Shown piece after piece: positions 16,777 through 32,774 of a stretch of DNA of 64,000 nt (positions are counted from its first letter, which is position 1; each line of letters opens with the position of its first letter). Origin of the DNA: CAWCQC01 sp963819905. GTDB taxonomy: Bacteria; Actinomycetota; Thermoleophilia; Gaiellales; Gaiellaceae. A model generated the notes under the pieces. It was not told where the DNA came from. It ran no database searches and saw only the letters and a list, made by a program, of their open reading frames with translations. Location of the stretch: positions 682,001 through 746,000 of the forward strand of contig CAWFXP010000009.1 in the NCBI GenBank assembly GCA_963819905.1. The letters run 5' to 3'. The translations under genes were made by a program, and so were the position numbers.

Positions 16777-17385
16777 CTAGCTCTGGGCCACGGGCACCGG
16801 CGCGAGCAAGGCGCCGGCGGGAAGACCGACATCGGCAAGGCGTCCGAAGGCGACCAGCCGCACGAGGGCGGCCACGCAGCGGGGGCAGAACTGCGATCCG
16901 GTCTCGGCTCGAACCTCGCGCAGAGCCTCGCGGGCAGGACGCCCGGGCCGGTAGACACGCGTCGTCAGCATCGAATCGATCGCGTCCGCCACGTGAATCA
17001 CGCGTGCCGCAACCGGGATCTCCTCTCCCGCGAGCCCGTCGGGGTACCCGGAGCCGTCGAAGTGCTCGTGATGATGGCGGATCGCCTCGACCGCAGCCGG
17101 CGGCACGCCCGCCTCCTCGACCATGCGGGCCCCCTCGTCCGAATGGCGTCGCATCAGCTCCCACTCGTCCTCGGTCAGCCTCGCCGGCTTGAGCAGGATC
17201 TCGTCGGGGATTGCGGCCTTCCCGATGTCGTGGTAGAGGGCAGCGTGACCGAGGGTGCCGAGCTCGCGGCCCGAGAGGCCGAGCTCCGAGCCGACGGCAA
17301 GGGCGAGCTGGTGCACGCGCTGGGAGTGCCCGGCCGTGTAGGCGTCACGGGAATCGACGAGCTCCAGGGTCTCGAGGGCGCTCAC
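16777..17385 (-). CDS. HD-GYP domain phosphodiesterase
   Basis: A ~202-residue protein made almost only of the HD-GYP domain: GHSQRVHQLALAVG, YHDIGKAAIPDEIL (HD metal pair), HSDEGARMVEEAG and HHEHFDGSGYPDGLAG (HD-GYP signature). A Cys-containing end (GSQFCPRCVAALVR) follows. Such enzymes hydrolyse cyclic di-GMP. The GTG at 17385 is used because upstream sequence overlaps murT and is not domain-like. No sensor domain is attached. A diguanylate cyclase lies at 33256-34419. Confidence 0.85.
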   Translation of the reverse strand: MSALETLELVDSRDAYTAGHSQRVHQLALAVGSELGLSGRELGTLGHAALYHDIGKAAIPDEILLKPARLTEDEWELMRRHSDEGARMVEEAGVPPAAVEAIRHHHEHFDGSGYPDGLAGEEIPVAARVIHVADAIDSMLTTRVYRPGRPAREALREVRAETGSQFCPRCVAALVRLVAFGRLADVGLPAGALLAPVPVAQS

Positions 17386-17473
17386 CGGCCCCGAGTTCGC
17401 CCTCGTTCGGCGAATGCCTCCCCCATTTGGGGGACGGGCTGTGGCCGGGCGGGAGCGCTCTAGACTGGCTTCG

Positions 17474-18844
17474 ATGCGACTCGCGCTCGAGATCGGGCTC
17501 GCGCGGACGGCCGGGCGTCTCTCGAGGCTCGCGGGTCGCGGGGGCGGGACGACCTTCCCCGGCAAGCTGCTCACCTCCCTCGACCCCGGATCGCTCGCGC
17601 AGCTCGCCGCGCGCCTCCCGCTCGGCTGTGCGCTCGTCTCCGCGACGAACGGAAAGACGACGACGAGCTCGATGCTGGCGGACATCCTCGGTCCCCGGCT
17701 GCGGCTCGCACACAACGGCGCGGGGGCGAACCTGGTCTCCGGTGTGGCGTCGGCCCTACTCGAGGCCGATGATGCAGAGCTCGCGGTGCTCGAGGTCGAC
17801 GAGGGAGCGTTTCCCGAGATCGTCCGGCAGGTCCGGCCGCGCGCCGTGTGTCTCGGCAACCTCTTTCGCGACCAGCTCGACCGCTACGGCGAGCTGGAGC
17901 TGATCGCGGAGCGCTGGCGCGGCGCCGTGGCCGAGCTGCCCGGGGGCGCGAGGACGGTGGTCAACGTAGACGACCCGCTCCTGGCCGACCTGGTGCAGGG
18001 GCGGGGTGACGGCGTCGTCCGGTTCGGTCTCGACGACCCCTCGGTCGCCCGCGACCGTCTGCCGCACGCCGCCGACTCGACCTACTGCGTCACCTGCGGC
18101 CTGCCGTTCGAGTACGCAGCCGCCTACGTCGGCCACCTCGGCGACTACCGCTGCCGGTCGTGCCACGTGAAGCGGCCACCTCTCGACGTTGCGGCGCGCG
18201 CGATCGAGCTGGACGGGCTCGATGGCACGTCCTTCGATCTCGTGACGAATAGCGGTACGCGCAGGATCGTGCTCCAGCCGGCCGGTCTCTACAACGTCTA
18301 CAACGCGGTCGCCGCCGCGGCGCTCGCGCTCGCGCTCGGCGCCGGGCTCGACGACGTCGCCGACGGGCTCGCCCGCTCCCGTCCTGCCTTCGGGCGCTTC
18401 GAGCGGATCCGCGCCGGCGATCGGGGCATCCTCGTCCTTCTGATCAAGAACCCGGCCGGGGCGAACGAGGCCGTGCGAACGCTGGTCGCGGGAGGCTCCC
18501 CGGCTACCGCCGTCGTGGCGTTGAACGACGAGATCGCCGACGGCCGAGACGTGTCCTGGATCTGGGACGTCGACTTCGAGCCGCTGCTACCCGGGCTCGA
18601 CCGACTCGTCGCGACCGGCGGTCGGGCCGAGGAGCTCGCGCTTCGCTTCAAGTACGGCGGTTTCGACGAACAGCGGATCGAGGTCGTCCCCGAGCTCGAC
18701 CGGGCGCTCGACCGCGGCCTCGAGCTGACGCCCGCCGGCTCCGAGCTGGTCGTCCTTCCCACCTACACGGCGATGCTGGCCCTGCGCGACGTCGTCGCAC
18801 GCCGAGGGCTCGTACGTCCGTACTGGGATCAGGCACGCGCGTGA
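17474..18844 (+). CDS. murT: lipid II isoglutaminyl synthase subunit MurT
   Basis: A 456-residue Mur-ligase-like protein with ATP loop SATNGKTTTSSML (~residues 56-68), a four-Cys zinc ribbon at ~205-232 (CVTCG ... CRSC), the central-domain GLYNVYNAVAAAALAL, and a DUF1727 C-terminus (LNDEIADGRDVSWIWDVDFE). With the glutaminase GatD it amidates D-glutamate of lipid II. GatD is normally encoded next to MurT, but the next gene here is an FAD oxidoreductase and no gatD is in the window. It is divergent from the HD-GYP gene. Confidence 0.93.
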   Translation: MRLALEIGLARTAGRLSRLAGRGGGTTFPGKLLTSLDPGSLAQLAARLPLGCALVSATNGKTTTSSMLADILGPRLRLAHNGAGANLVSGVASALLEADDAELAVLEVDEGAFPEIVRQVRPRAVCLGNLFRDQLDRYGELELIAERWRGAVAELPGGARTVVNVDDPLLADLVQGRGDGVVRFGLDDPSVARDRLPHAADSTYCVTCGLPFEYAAAYVGHLGDYRCRSCHVKRPPLDVAARAIELDGLDGTSFDLVTNSGTRRIVLQPAGLYNVYNAVAAAALALALGAGLDDVADGLARSRPAFGRFERIRAGDRGILVLLIKNPAGANEAVRTLVAGGSPATAVVALNDEIADGRDVSWIWDVDFEPLLPGLDRLVATGGRAEELALRFKYGGFDEQRIEVVPELDRALDRGLELTPAGSELVVLPTYTAMLALRDVVARRGLVRPYWDQARA

Positions 18845-18866
18845 GCGGGACGCGGCGCGACGCGGG

Positions 18867-19982
18867 GTGACCTCCCTCCCTCGCAGCGCGGAGGTCGTCG
18901 TCGTCGGCGGCGGCATCATGGGCGCGAGTGCCCTCTATCACCTGGCGCGCGCCGGGTGCCGCAACGCCGTTCTCGTCGAGCGTGAGACGCTCGCTTCGGG
19001 GTCGACGAGCCGTGCTGCCGGCGGGATCCGAGCGCAGTTCTCCGACGAGCTGAACGTCGCCGTCTCGCTCGAGTGCATCCGCCGCTTCGAGCGCTTCGCC
19101 GAGGAGCCGGGTGCGGAGATCGACCTCAAGCAGTGGGGGTATCTCTTTCTTCTCACGCGTGAGGACGAGATCGTGTCGTTCGAGCGCTCGCTCGCGGTGC
19201 AGCACGCGCACGGCGTGCCTTCGAGGCTGCTCACCGCGGCAGAGGCCGGCGAGGTCGTCCCGGGACTCCACCTCGACGACGTTCTGGCGGCGACGTTCTG
19301 TCCGATCGACGGCTACGCGACGCCGGAAGCGGCGGTACAGGGGTACGCGGCGGCCGCCGCGGAGCACGGCGCCACGATCGTGCAGGGCTGTGCCGCTCGG
19401 CGGATCGACGTCGACGGCGGCGCGGTCGTCGGGGTCGAGACGGCGGACGGGACGATCGCGGCCGGCCGCGTCATCCTGACCGCAGGCGTGTGGTCACGGG
19501 AGCTCGCCCTGGGAGCGGGCGTCGACATCCCCGTGACGCCCGAGAAGCGACACGTCTTCTTCACGGAGCCGGGTGACGACCTGCCCCACGAGCTGCCGCT
19601 GACGATCGACTTCGCGACCGGCTTCTACTTCCATCGCGAGGGCCGGGGGATTCTCTTCGGCGGGCGCGCGCAGACGATCGACGAGCTCGCACCCGACGCG
19701 GTTCACCGACTGCCCGCCCTCGAGCACCTGCCCGTCCGAGGCGGCTGGTGGGGCTACTACGAGATGAGCCCCGACCACAACGCGATCGTCGGTGAGACCC
19801 TCGACCCGAGCGGGCTCGTCTACGCGACGGGCTTCTCGGGCCACGGCTTCCAGCAGGGCCCGGTCGTCGGCGAGCACGTAGCCTTGCTCGCGCTCGGCCT
19901 GCCGACGCCGTTCGACCTCTCGCCGCTCTCGCTCGATCGGTTCGCCGAGGGAGCGACGCGCGCCGAGCTGAACGTCGTCTAG
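18867..19982 (+). CDS. FAD-dependent oxidoreductase (DAO family)
   Basis: A 371-residue protein with Rossmann motif VVVVGGGIMGASALYHLARA, the FAD-binding SGSTSRAAGGIR, a second nucleotide motif around RVILTAGVWSRELA, and the C-terminal GLVYATGFSGHGFQQGPVVG. This is the sarcosine oxidase/glycine oxidase/D-amino acid dehydrogenase group. The GTG start lies 22 bases after murT, so they are probably co-transcribed. Its stop overlaps that of the converging gene (shared CTAG). Substrate unknown. Confidence 0.88.
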   Translation: MTSLPRSAEVVVVGGGIMGASALYHLARAGCRNAVLVERETLASGSTSRAAGGIRAQFSDELNVAVSLECIRRFERFAEEPGAEIDLKQWGYLFLLTREDEIVSFERSLAVQHAHGVPSRLLTAAEAGEVVPGLHLDDVLAATFCPIDGYATPEAAVQGYAAAAAEHGATIVQGCAARRIDVDGGAVVGVETADGTIAAGRVILTAGVWSRELALGAGVDIPVTPEKRHVFFTEPGDDLPHELPLTIDFATGFYFHREGRGILFGGRAQTIDELAPDAVHRLPALEHLPVRGGWWGYYEMSPDHNAIVGETLDPSGLVYATGFSGHGFQQGPVVGEHVALLALGLPTPFDLSPLSLDRFAEGATRAELNVV

Positions 19983-20398
19983 TTGGTCGCGCGGGCCTCG
20001 ACCGAGCGCAGGCGCGCGGCGAGGGTCTGCAGCATCGCCCATGCCACCGAGGGCGTGTCCTCGACGAAGGACTTGAACTCCCACGGGGTCAGCGCCAGGC
20101 AGCGCAGGTCGCTCGTGGCGACGACCGTCGCCGTGCGTGGGCCCTCGTCGATGAGGGCCATCTCGCCGAAGGCGTCGCCGGCGGAGAGTGTGGTCTTGAC
20201 GTCGTCCGCGATGCTGACCGAGGCCGACCCGTCGACGATCACGAAGAACCCGACGCCGGGCTGGCCTTCCCTCGTCACCGCGGTTCCCTCCGCGAACGTG
20301 CGCTCCCGAAACTGACGCGAGAGCTTCTCGAGATGCTTTCGGTCGATCCCGGCCAGGAGCTGGACGCGGGAGAGCGCGGAAACCGGATCCACAGCCAT
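19979..20398 (-). CDS. cyclic nucleotide-binding domain protein
   Basis: A 139-residue single cNMP-binding domain: FAEGTAVTREGQPGVGFFVI, VDGSASVSI, the phosphate-binding cassette GDAFGEMALIDEGPRTATVV (Glu and Arg that bind cyclic phosphate) and the final helix SVAWAMLQTLAARLRSVEAR. There is no HTH, so it is not a CRP regulator as read; ligand-gated protein contact is more likely. ATG 20398 is used. Confidence 0.85.
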   Translation of the reverse strand: MAVDPVSALSRVQLLAGIDRKHLEKLSRQFRERTFAEGTAVTREGQPGVGFFVIVDGSASVSIADDVKTTLSAGDAFGEMALIDEGPRTATVVATSDLRCLALTPWEFKSFVEDTPSVAWAMLQTLAARLRSVEARATN

Positions 20399-20450
20399 GC
20401 GCGGACTATAGAAGGCCACGACACATGCCTGCTACACTGCCCCCCGGCGC

Positions 20451-20524
20451 GGCGGCGTAGCTCAGTTGGTTAGAGCAGCGGAATCATAATCCGCGTGTCG
20501 GAGGTTCGAGTCCTCCCGCCGCTA
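20451..20524 (+). tRNA. tRNA-Met(CAT)
   Basis: Acceptor GGCGGCG/CGCCGCT with a G-T first pair, D arm GCTC..GAGC, anticodon arm GCGGA-ATCATAA-TCCGC with CAT, T arm GGAGG-TTCGAGT-CCTCC, discriminator A. The three G-C pairs typical of initiator anticodon stems are absent, so it is elongator Met, or an Ile tRNA with modified CAT. It lies 29 bases before rpmG. Confidence 0.93.
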
Positions 20525-20553
20525 CTGCTACCCGCTGACCGAAAGAGACCACG

Positions 20554-20718
20554 ATGGCGAAAACCGGAGTCCGAGTTGCGATCACGCTTGCCTGCACCGA
20601 CTGCAAGCGACGCAACTACCAGACGATGAAATCGAAGCGCAACTCACCGGACCGGGTCGAGCTGTCGAAGTACTGCCGCTGGTGCGGGCACCACACGGCT
20701 CACCGCGAGACGCGCTGA
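20554..20718 (+). CDS. rpmG: 50S ribosomal protein L33
   Basis: A 54-residue protein, MAKTGVRVAITLACTDCKRR, with CxxC pairs ACTDCK and YCRWCG, the zinc-binding form. GAAAGAGACC provides a weak ribosome binding site. It opens the rpmG-secE-nusG order usual in actinobacteria and sits directly after tRNA-Met. Confidence 0.96.
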   Translation: MAKTGVRVAITLACTDCKRRNYQTMKSKRNSPDRVELSKYCRWCGHHTAHRETR

Positions 20719-20736
20719 CCGGAGCGCCTCGAGCTC

Positions 20737-21072
20737 GTGGCACGCGAGACCCGCAGCACCAGGCGCCAAAAGCGCGACGCTGCCGCTGCGTCCAGCCAAG
20801 GCGTTAGCGAGCGCGCGCGCGACCGCAGGCGGCGCGTCAAGCCGACCTCCGAGACCAAGGCGCAGACCGGATCGAAGCGGGAGCGTCGCGGCTTCGGCCA
20901 TTTCGTCCGCGAATGTGTCGCAGAGCTCAGGAAGGTCGAGTGGCCGGGGCAGCGACAGCTGCTCTCGGCGACGGTCGTCGTCATCATCGCCGTCGCCGTC
21001 GTCGGGGTCTACCTCTGGATCCTCGACGAGGCCTTCAGCCGCTTCGTCCGCGACGTCCTTCTCAACATCTGA
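20737..21072 (+). CDS. secE: preprotein translocase subunit SecE
   Basis: A 111-residue protein with one C-terminal membrane helix (SATVVVIIAVAVVGVYLWIL) preceded by the SecE signature FVRECVAELRKVEWPGQRQL. The first ~60 residues are a basic, low-complexity extension. GTG start at 20737. It is the essential clamp of the SecYEG channel; secY is at 49230. Confidence 0.95.
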   Translation: MARETRSTRRQKRDAAAASSQGVSERARDRRRRVKPTSETKAQTGSKRERRGFGHFVRECVAELRKVEWPGQRQLLSATVVVIIAVAVVGVYLWILDEAFSRFVRDVLLNI

Positions 21073-21103
21073 CCCGCAACCGACCGACGAGGCACTCAAC
21101 GCG

Positions 21104-21634
21104 ATGTTTCAGTGGTATGTGATCAATACCTACTCAGGGCACGAGAACAAGGTGAAGGCCAACCTGGAGCACCGGATCGTCTCGATGAACCAGGAGCCCG
21201 CCTTCCGCCGCGTCGTCGTGCCGACCGAGCAGGTCGTCGAGACGAAGGACGGCCAGAAGGTGCAGACGGAGAAGCGGGTGCTGCCCGGCTACGTGCTCGT
21301 GAACATGAACATGACCGACGAGTCGTGGACGGTCGTGAAGGGGACGCCCGGCGTCACCGGCTTCGTCGGCTCGGGATCGAAGCCGGTGCCGCTGTCGAAG
21401 CCGGAGGTCGACCGTATCCTGCACACGGCGACCGCCGGCGCCGACCGGCCGCGCGCGATCGCGCAGTTCGAGCTCGGTGAGTCGGTCAAGGTAACCTCGG
21501 GGCCGCTCTCCGACTTCGACGGCGAGATCGTCGACGTCAACTCGGATCAGCAGAAGCTCAAGGTGCTCGTCAACATCTTCGAGCGCCAGGTCCCGGTCGA
21601 GCTCTCGTTCGACCAGGTGAAGAAGATCGACTGA
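21104..21634 (+). CDS. nusG: transcription termination/antitermination protein NusG
   Basis: A 176-residue protein: NGN domain from QWYVINTYSGHENKVKANLE through RVLPGYVLVNMNM and VKGTPGVTGFVGSG, then a C-terminal KOW domain (LGESVKVTSGPLSDFDGEIV). It binds the RNA polymerase clamp and couples transcription to Rho or S10. The ATG at 21104 fits the family N-terminus. Confidence 0.96.
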   Translation: MFQWYVINTYSGHENKVKANLEHRIVSMNQEPAFRRVVVPTEQVVETKDGQKVQTEKRVLPGYVLVNMNMTDESWTVVKGTPGVTGFVGSGSKPVPLSKPEVDRILHTATAGADRPRAIAQFELGESVKVTSGPLSDFDGEIVDVNSDQQKLKVLVNIFERQVPVELSFDQVKKID

Positions 21635-21647
21635 CGCGGACGCGTCT

Positions 21648-21667
21648 GGGCCGGACAGGTCCGGCCC
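21648..21667. repeat. GGGCCGGAC palindrome (REP-like), single copy
   Basis: GGGCCGGAC-AG-GTCCGGCCC followed by CCTACG, between nusG and rplK. Same family as copies after rplL, rpoC and tuf. It has no T run and may act as a weak transcript-end or stability hairpin. Confidence 0.7.
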
Positions 21668-21683
21668 CTACGAAGGAAGAGGA

Positions 21684-22109
21684 ATGGCACGCAAGGTTCT
21701 AACGCTCATAAAGCTCCAGATCCCCGGCGGGCAGGCCAACCCGGCCCCCCCGGTCGGCCCGGCGCTCGGTCAGCACGGGGTCAACATCATGGAGTTCTGC
21801 AAGGCGTTCAACGCCCAGACGGCCGACCAGAACGGCCGCATCATCCCGGTCGAGATCACGGTCTACGAGGACCGCTCGTTCACGTTCATCACGAAGACGC
21901 CGCCGGCGGCCGTCCTGATCAAGGAGGCGCTCAACCTCGAGAAGGGCTCGGCCGAGCCGAACCGGGAGAAGGTCGGCCGGCTCACCCAGGCGCAGCTTCG
22001 CCAGATCGCCGAGGCGAAGCTCGTCGACCTGAACGCCCGGGACGTCGATCAGGCGATGCTCGTGATCGCGGGCACGGCGCGCTCGATGGGCGTGGAGGTG
22101 GAGAGCTGA
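21684..22109 (+). CDS. rplK: 50S ribosomal protein L11
   Basis: A 141-residue protein. LIKLQIPGGQANPAPPVGPA is the conserved proline-rich N-terminal start, followed by LGQHGVNIMEFCKAFNAQT and the rRNA-binding C-terminal domain. It forms the GTPase-centre stalk base. It overlaps rplA by one base (TGATGG), so translation is coupled. Confidence 0.97.
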   Translation: MARKVLTLIKLQIPGGQANPAPPVGPALGQHGVNIMEFCKAFNAQTADQNGRIIPVEITVYEDRSFTFITKTPPAAVLIKEALNLEKGSAEPNREKVGRLTQAQLRQIAEAKLVDLNARDVDQAMLVIAGTARSMGVEVES

Positions 22110-22840
22110 TGGCCGCGCACGGGAAGCGCTACTCGGGCGCCCGGGCGCAGATCGACCGCGAGCGGGTCTACTCGCCGCTCGAGGCTGTAAGGCTCCTCAA
22201 GGAGCAGGCTCCGGCGAAGTTCGACGAGACGGTCGAGACCCACTTCAACCTCGGGCTCAACACCCGCCACGCCGACCAGCAGCTGCGGGGAACGCTCATG
22301 CTTCCGAACGGCAGCGGCCGCGAGATGCGGGTCGCCGTCTTCGCCGAGGGAGAGAAGGCGAAGGAGGCCGAGGACGCTGGCGCCGACGTGGTCGGAGCGG
22401 CCGATCTCGCCACGCAGATCGAGGGCGGCTTCGACGAGTTCGACATCGCGGTCGCCACGCCCGACCTCATGGGCGTCGTCGGCAAGCTCGGCCGCATCCT
22501 CGGTCCGCGCGGGAAGATGCCGAACCCGAAGACCGGAACGGTGACGTTCGACGTCGGGAAGGCGGTCCGCGAGGCCAAGGCAGGCAAGCTCGAATACCGG
22601 ACCGACCGCGGCGCGAACGTCCACGTGACAATCGGCAAGAAGAGCTTCGACGAGCGGGCGCTGCTCGAGAACTACGCGGCCGTCGTCGACGAGATCGTCC
22701 GCGCGAAGCCGTCGGCCGCGAAGGGGCGCTACATCCGCTCGATCACGCTGACGACGACCATGGGGCCGGGCATCAAGGTCGACCCGGCGAGGACGCGCGA
22801 GATCACCGCCGAGCTCGAGGAGGTCGCTGCGGCGGTCTAG
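22109..22840 (+). CDS. rplA: 50S ribosomal protein L1
   Basis: A 243-residue protein with the L1 signature LGRILGPRGKMPNPKTGTVT and HVTIGKKSFDERALLENYAA. It binds 23S rRNA at the L1 stalk and in many bacteria represses the L11-L1 message. Normal length. Confidence 0.97.
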   Translation: MAAHGKRYSGARAQIDRERVYSPLEAVRLLKEQAPAKFDETVETHFNLGLNTRHADQQLRGTLMLPNGSGREMRVAVFAEGEKAKEAEDAGADVVGAADLATQIEGGFDEFDIAVATPDLMGVVGKLGRILGPRGKMPNPKTGTVTFDVGKAVREAKAGKLEYRTDRGANVHVTIGKKSFDERALLENYAAVVDEIVRAKPSAAKGRYIRSITLTTTMGPGIKVDPARTREITAELEEVAAAV

Positions 22841-23010
22841 TTCCGAGAAGAAACGCTCGTCGCCAGAGACAGCCGGCAGCCGGGGTCGTCGACCCGGGCA
22901 GAAGACCAGCCGAGGTGGCGCCCGGACGTGTCGGCGGGGACTACCCGCTGGTTCCCTCGGTCGGGCCCGCCCTGTGGCGGGCCCGACGTGGTACGAGGGG
23001 AGGTGAACAG
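22841..23010 (+). promoter_or_regulatory. L10 leader region with strong hairpin
   Basis: The 170-base gap before rplJ holds a perfect hairpin at 22960-22987 (GTCGGGCCCGCC-CTGT-GGCGGGCCCGAC) just ahead of AGGGGAGGTGA, the rplJ ribosome binding site. In many bacteria the L10(L12)4 complex represses its own message by binding such a leader. Position supports this here; the kink-turn was not traced. With no T run, the hairpin is more likely a control element than a terminator. Confidence 0.6.
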
Positions 23011-23691
23011 ATGCTGAAGACGGAAAAGGAGCGCGTCGTCACGGAGCTCGTCGAGAGGCTGCGCGCCTCGGAGACCCTGATCGTGGCCGACTACCGCGGC
23101 CTGTCGCACAAGGAGATGGACGACGTGCGCACGGAGCTCCTGAAGGCCGGCGCCCGCTTCTCGGTCGTGAAGAACACGCTCACGCGCCGCGCCGCCGAGG
23201 AGGCGGGAGTCGAGGCGCTCCTCGAGCTGCTCGACGGGCCGACCGCGATCGCCTTCGTGTACGACGGCGACGTCGCAGCGGTCGCGAAGACGCTCGACGA
23301 GACCGCGAAGCAGACGAAGCGTCTCAGCCTGAAGGGCGGCGTCCTGGGCGGGCGGTCGATCGGAGCCGACGGCATGAAGGAGCTCGCGACGCTGCCGCCC
23401 GCCGAGGTGCTGCGGGGGCAGGTGCTCGGCGCGATCGTGGCGCCGCTGACCTCGCTCGCGGGGCTCGTCAACGCTCCGCTCCAGGGGCTCGTCGGGTTGA
23501 TCGACGCTCGAATCGAGCAGCTCGGGGCGCAGACGGAGGCGGCTCCCGCCGAGGAGGCGCCGCCCGAGGACGAGCCGGAAGAGACGCCGGCAGCCGAGGA
23601 CACCGAGACAGAGGCCGCGGCCGAAGAGCCGACGGCAGAGGAAACGCCGGCAGAGCCGGCAGACGACACAGCAACGGAGGAAGAAGCATGA
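23011..23691 (+). CDS. rplJ: 50S ribosomal protein L10
   Basis: A 226-residue protein. The core (residues 1-175) has TLIVADYRGLSHKEMDDVRT and FSVVKNTLTRRAAEEAG and ends in the L12-binding helix region. It carries an extra ~50-residue acidic tail (repeats of PAEE/AEET). Start ATG 23011 after GGGAGGTGA. Overlaps rplL by four bases. Confidence 0.96.
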   Translation: MLKTEKERVVTELVERLRASETLIVADYRGLSHKEMDDVRTELLKAGARFSVVKNTLTRRAAEEAGVEALLELLDGPTAIAFVYDGDVAAVAKTLDETAKQTKRLSLKGGVLGGRSIGADGMKELATLPPAEVLRGQVLGAIVAPLTSLAGLVNAPLQGLVGLIDARIEQLGAQTEAAPAEEAPPEDEPEETPAAEDTETEAAAEEPTAEETPAEPADDTATEEEA

Positions 23692-24068
23692 GCGCAGTCG
23701 ACACCGTGTTCGAGCAGCTCGGCGGCATGACCGTTCTCGAGCTGGTCGAGCTGAAGAAGAAGATCGAAGACGAGTGGGGCATCACGGCCGCCGCGCCCGT
23801 CGCAGCGGCCGCCGCGCCGGCTGCCGGCGCAGCCGACGGGGCTGCGGCCGAGGAGAAGTCGGAGTTCGACGTCGTCCTCACCGGAGCGGGCGACAAGAAG
23901 ATCCAGGTGATCAAGGTCGTCCGCGCGATCACCGGGCTCGGACTGAAGGAGGCGAAGGACCTCGTCGACGGCGCGCCCGCGGCCGTCAAGGAGGGAATCG
24001 CCCAGGACGAGGCCGACTCGATCAAGGCGCAGCTCGAAGAGGCAGGCGCCGCCGTCGAGGTGAAGTAG
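23688..24068 (+). CDS. rplL: 50S ribosomal protein L7/L12
   Basis: A 126-residue stalk protein: dimerisation domain (MTVLELVELKKKIEDEWGIT), an Ala-rich hinge and the factor-binding domain EFDVVLTGAGDKKIQVIKVV ... GLGLKEAKDLVDGAP. It recruits translational GTPases. Standard length, last gene before the repeat-filled gap. Confidence 0.97.
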   Translation: MSAVDTVFEQLGGMTVLELVELKKKIEDEWGITAAAPVAAAAAPAAGAADGAAAEEKSEFDVVLTGAGDKKIQVIKVVRAITGLGLKEAKDLVDGAPAAVKEGIAQDEADSIKAQLEEAGAAVEVK

Positions 24069-24132
24069 GGGCCGGACCTGTCCGGCCCTGCCGTCGGCGC
24101 GTTCCGTGGGCGGGACAGGTCCCGCCCCTACG
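24065..24132. repeat. composite inverted repeat, unit 1 (REP-like)
   Basis: Two palindromes, GGGCCGGAC-CT-GTCCGGCCC (24069-24088) and GGGCGGGAC-AG-GTCCCGCCC (24108-24127), framed by GTAGGGG on the left and CCCCTACG on the right. The halves are also inverted copies of each other, so the whole can form one long cruciform. It may serve as the rplL transcript end. Confidence 0.75.
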
Positions 24133-24150
24133 GCCCAGGGTTGTTTGGTC

Positions 24151-24235
24151 GTAGGGGCCGGACCTGTCCGGCCCGGCCGTCGGCCGTTCCGTGGGCGGGT
24201 GAATGGTCGTGGGTGGGACAGGTCCCGCCCCTACG
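24151..24235. repeat. composite inverted repeat, unit 2 (REP-like)
   Basis: A second copy of the same arrangement: GTAGGGGCCGGAC-CT-GTCCGGCCC at 24151-24174 and GGGTGGGAC-AG-GTCCCGCCC at 24211-24230 followed by CCTACG. It is separated from unit 1 by about 20 bases. Confidence 0.7.
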
Positions 24236-24261
24236 GTACGGTGCGGCCGGGCATCCCCCGG

Positions 24262-24290
24262 TTGGCATTTGTCCACAGATGCGCTATCGT
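24262..24290 (+). promoter_or_regulatory. candidate rpoB promoter
   Basis: TTGGCA and TATCGT are separated by 17 bases, in the only low-repeat part of the rplL-rpoB gap, 141 bases before the rpoB start. This fits a housekeeping sigma promoter; other matches cannot be excluded. Confidence 0.4.
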
Positions 24291-24430
24291 GCTGTGGACG
24301 AGACACGGCTCTGCAGGGATGAACCTTGCGGAGCGACCGGTGTCTCTGCTATGTTGACGGGTCGCGCCGCCGTTACGCGCTTACGCACGCCTGTCGGACG
24401 TTCGACCCTGCCGAGGGAGGTAGCTGCTAA

Positions 24431-28027
<3,597 letters not shown>

Positions 28028-28038
28028 AAGGGATCACG

Positions 28039-32613
<4,575 letters not shown>

Positions 32614-32621
32614 CGGAAGAC

Positions 32622-32766
32622 GTGGGGGCCGGACAGGTCCGGCCCCCACATCCTTGTCCCGCGTCGGGCCGGACAGGCCCGGCCCCCACATCCTTCGTCT
32701 CCGCGTCGGGCCGGACAGGTCCGGCCCACATCTTCGTCTCCGCGTCGGGCCGGTCCTGACCGGCCC
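32622..32766. repeat. four tandem palindromes after rpoC (REP-like cluster)
   Basis: Hairpin 1 at 32622-32649 has perfect 13-base arms (GTGGGGGCCGGAC / GTCCGGCCCCCAC). Hairpin 2 near 32666-32685 is imperfect, hairpin 3 is near 32707-32727, and hairpin 4 at 32747-32766 (GGGCCGGTC-CT-GACCGGCCC) has paired changes that keep the stem. Spacers share ACATCCTTCGTCTCCGCGTC. They separate rpoC from a converging gene and probably end both transcripts. Confidence 0.8.
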
Positions 32767-32774
32767 TCCCGGCC

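Noticed and set aside
32622..32766. Repeat cluster after rpoC as a possible CRISPR array
   Set aside because: Units are palindromes with similar short spacers of uneven length; there are no unique spacers of constant size and no cas genes.
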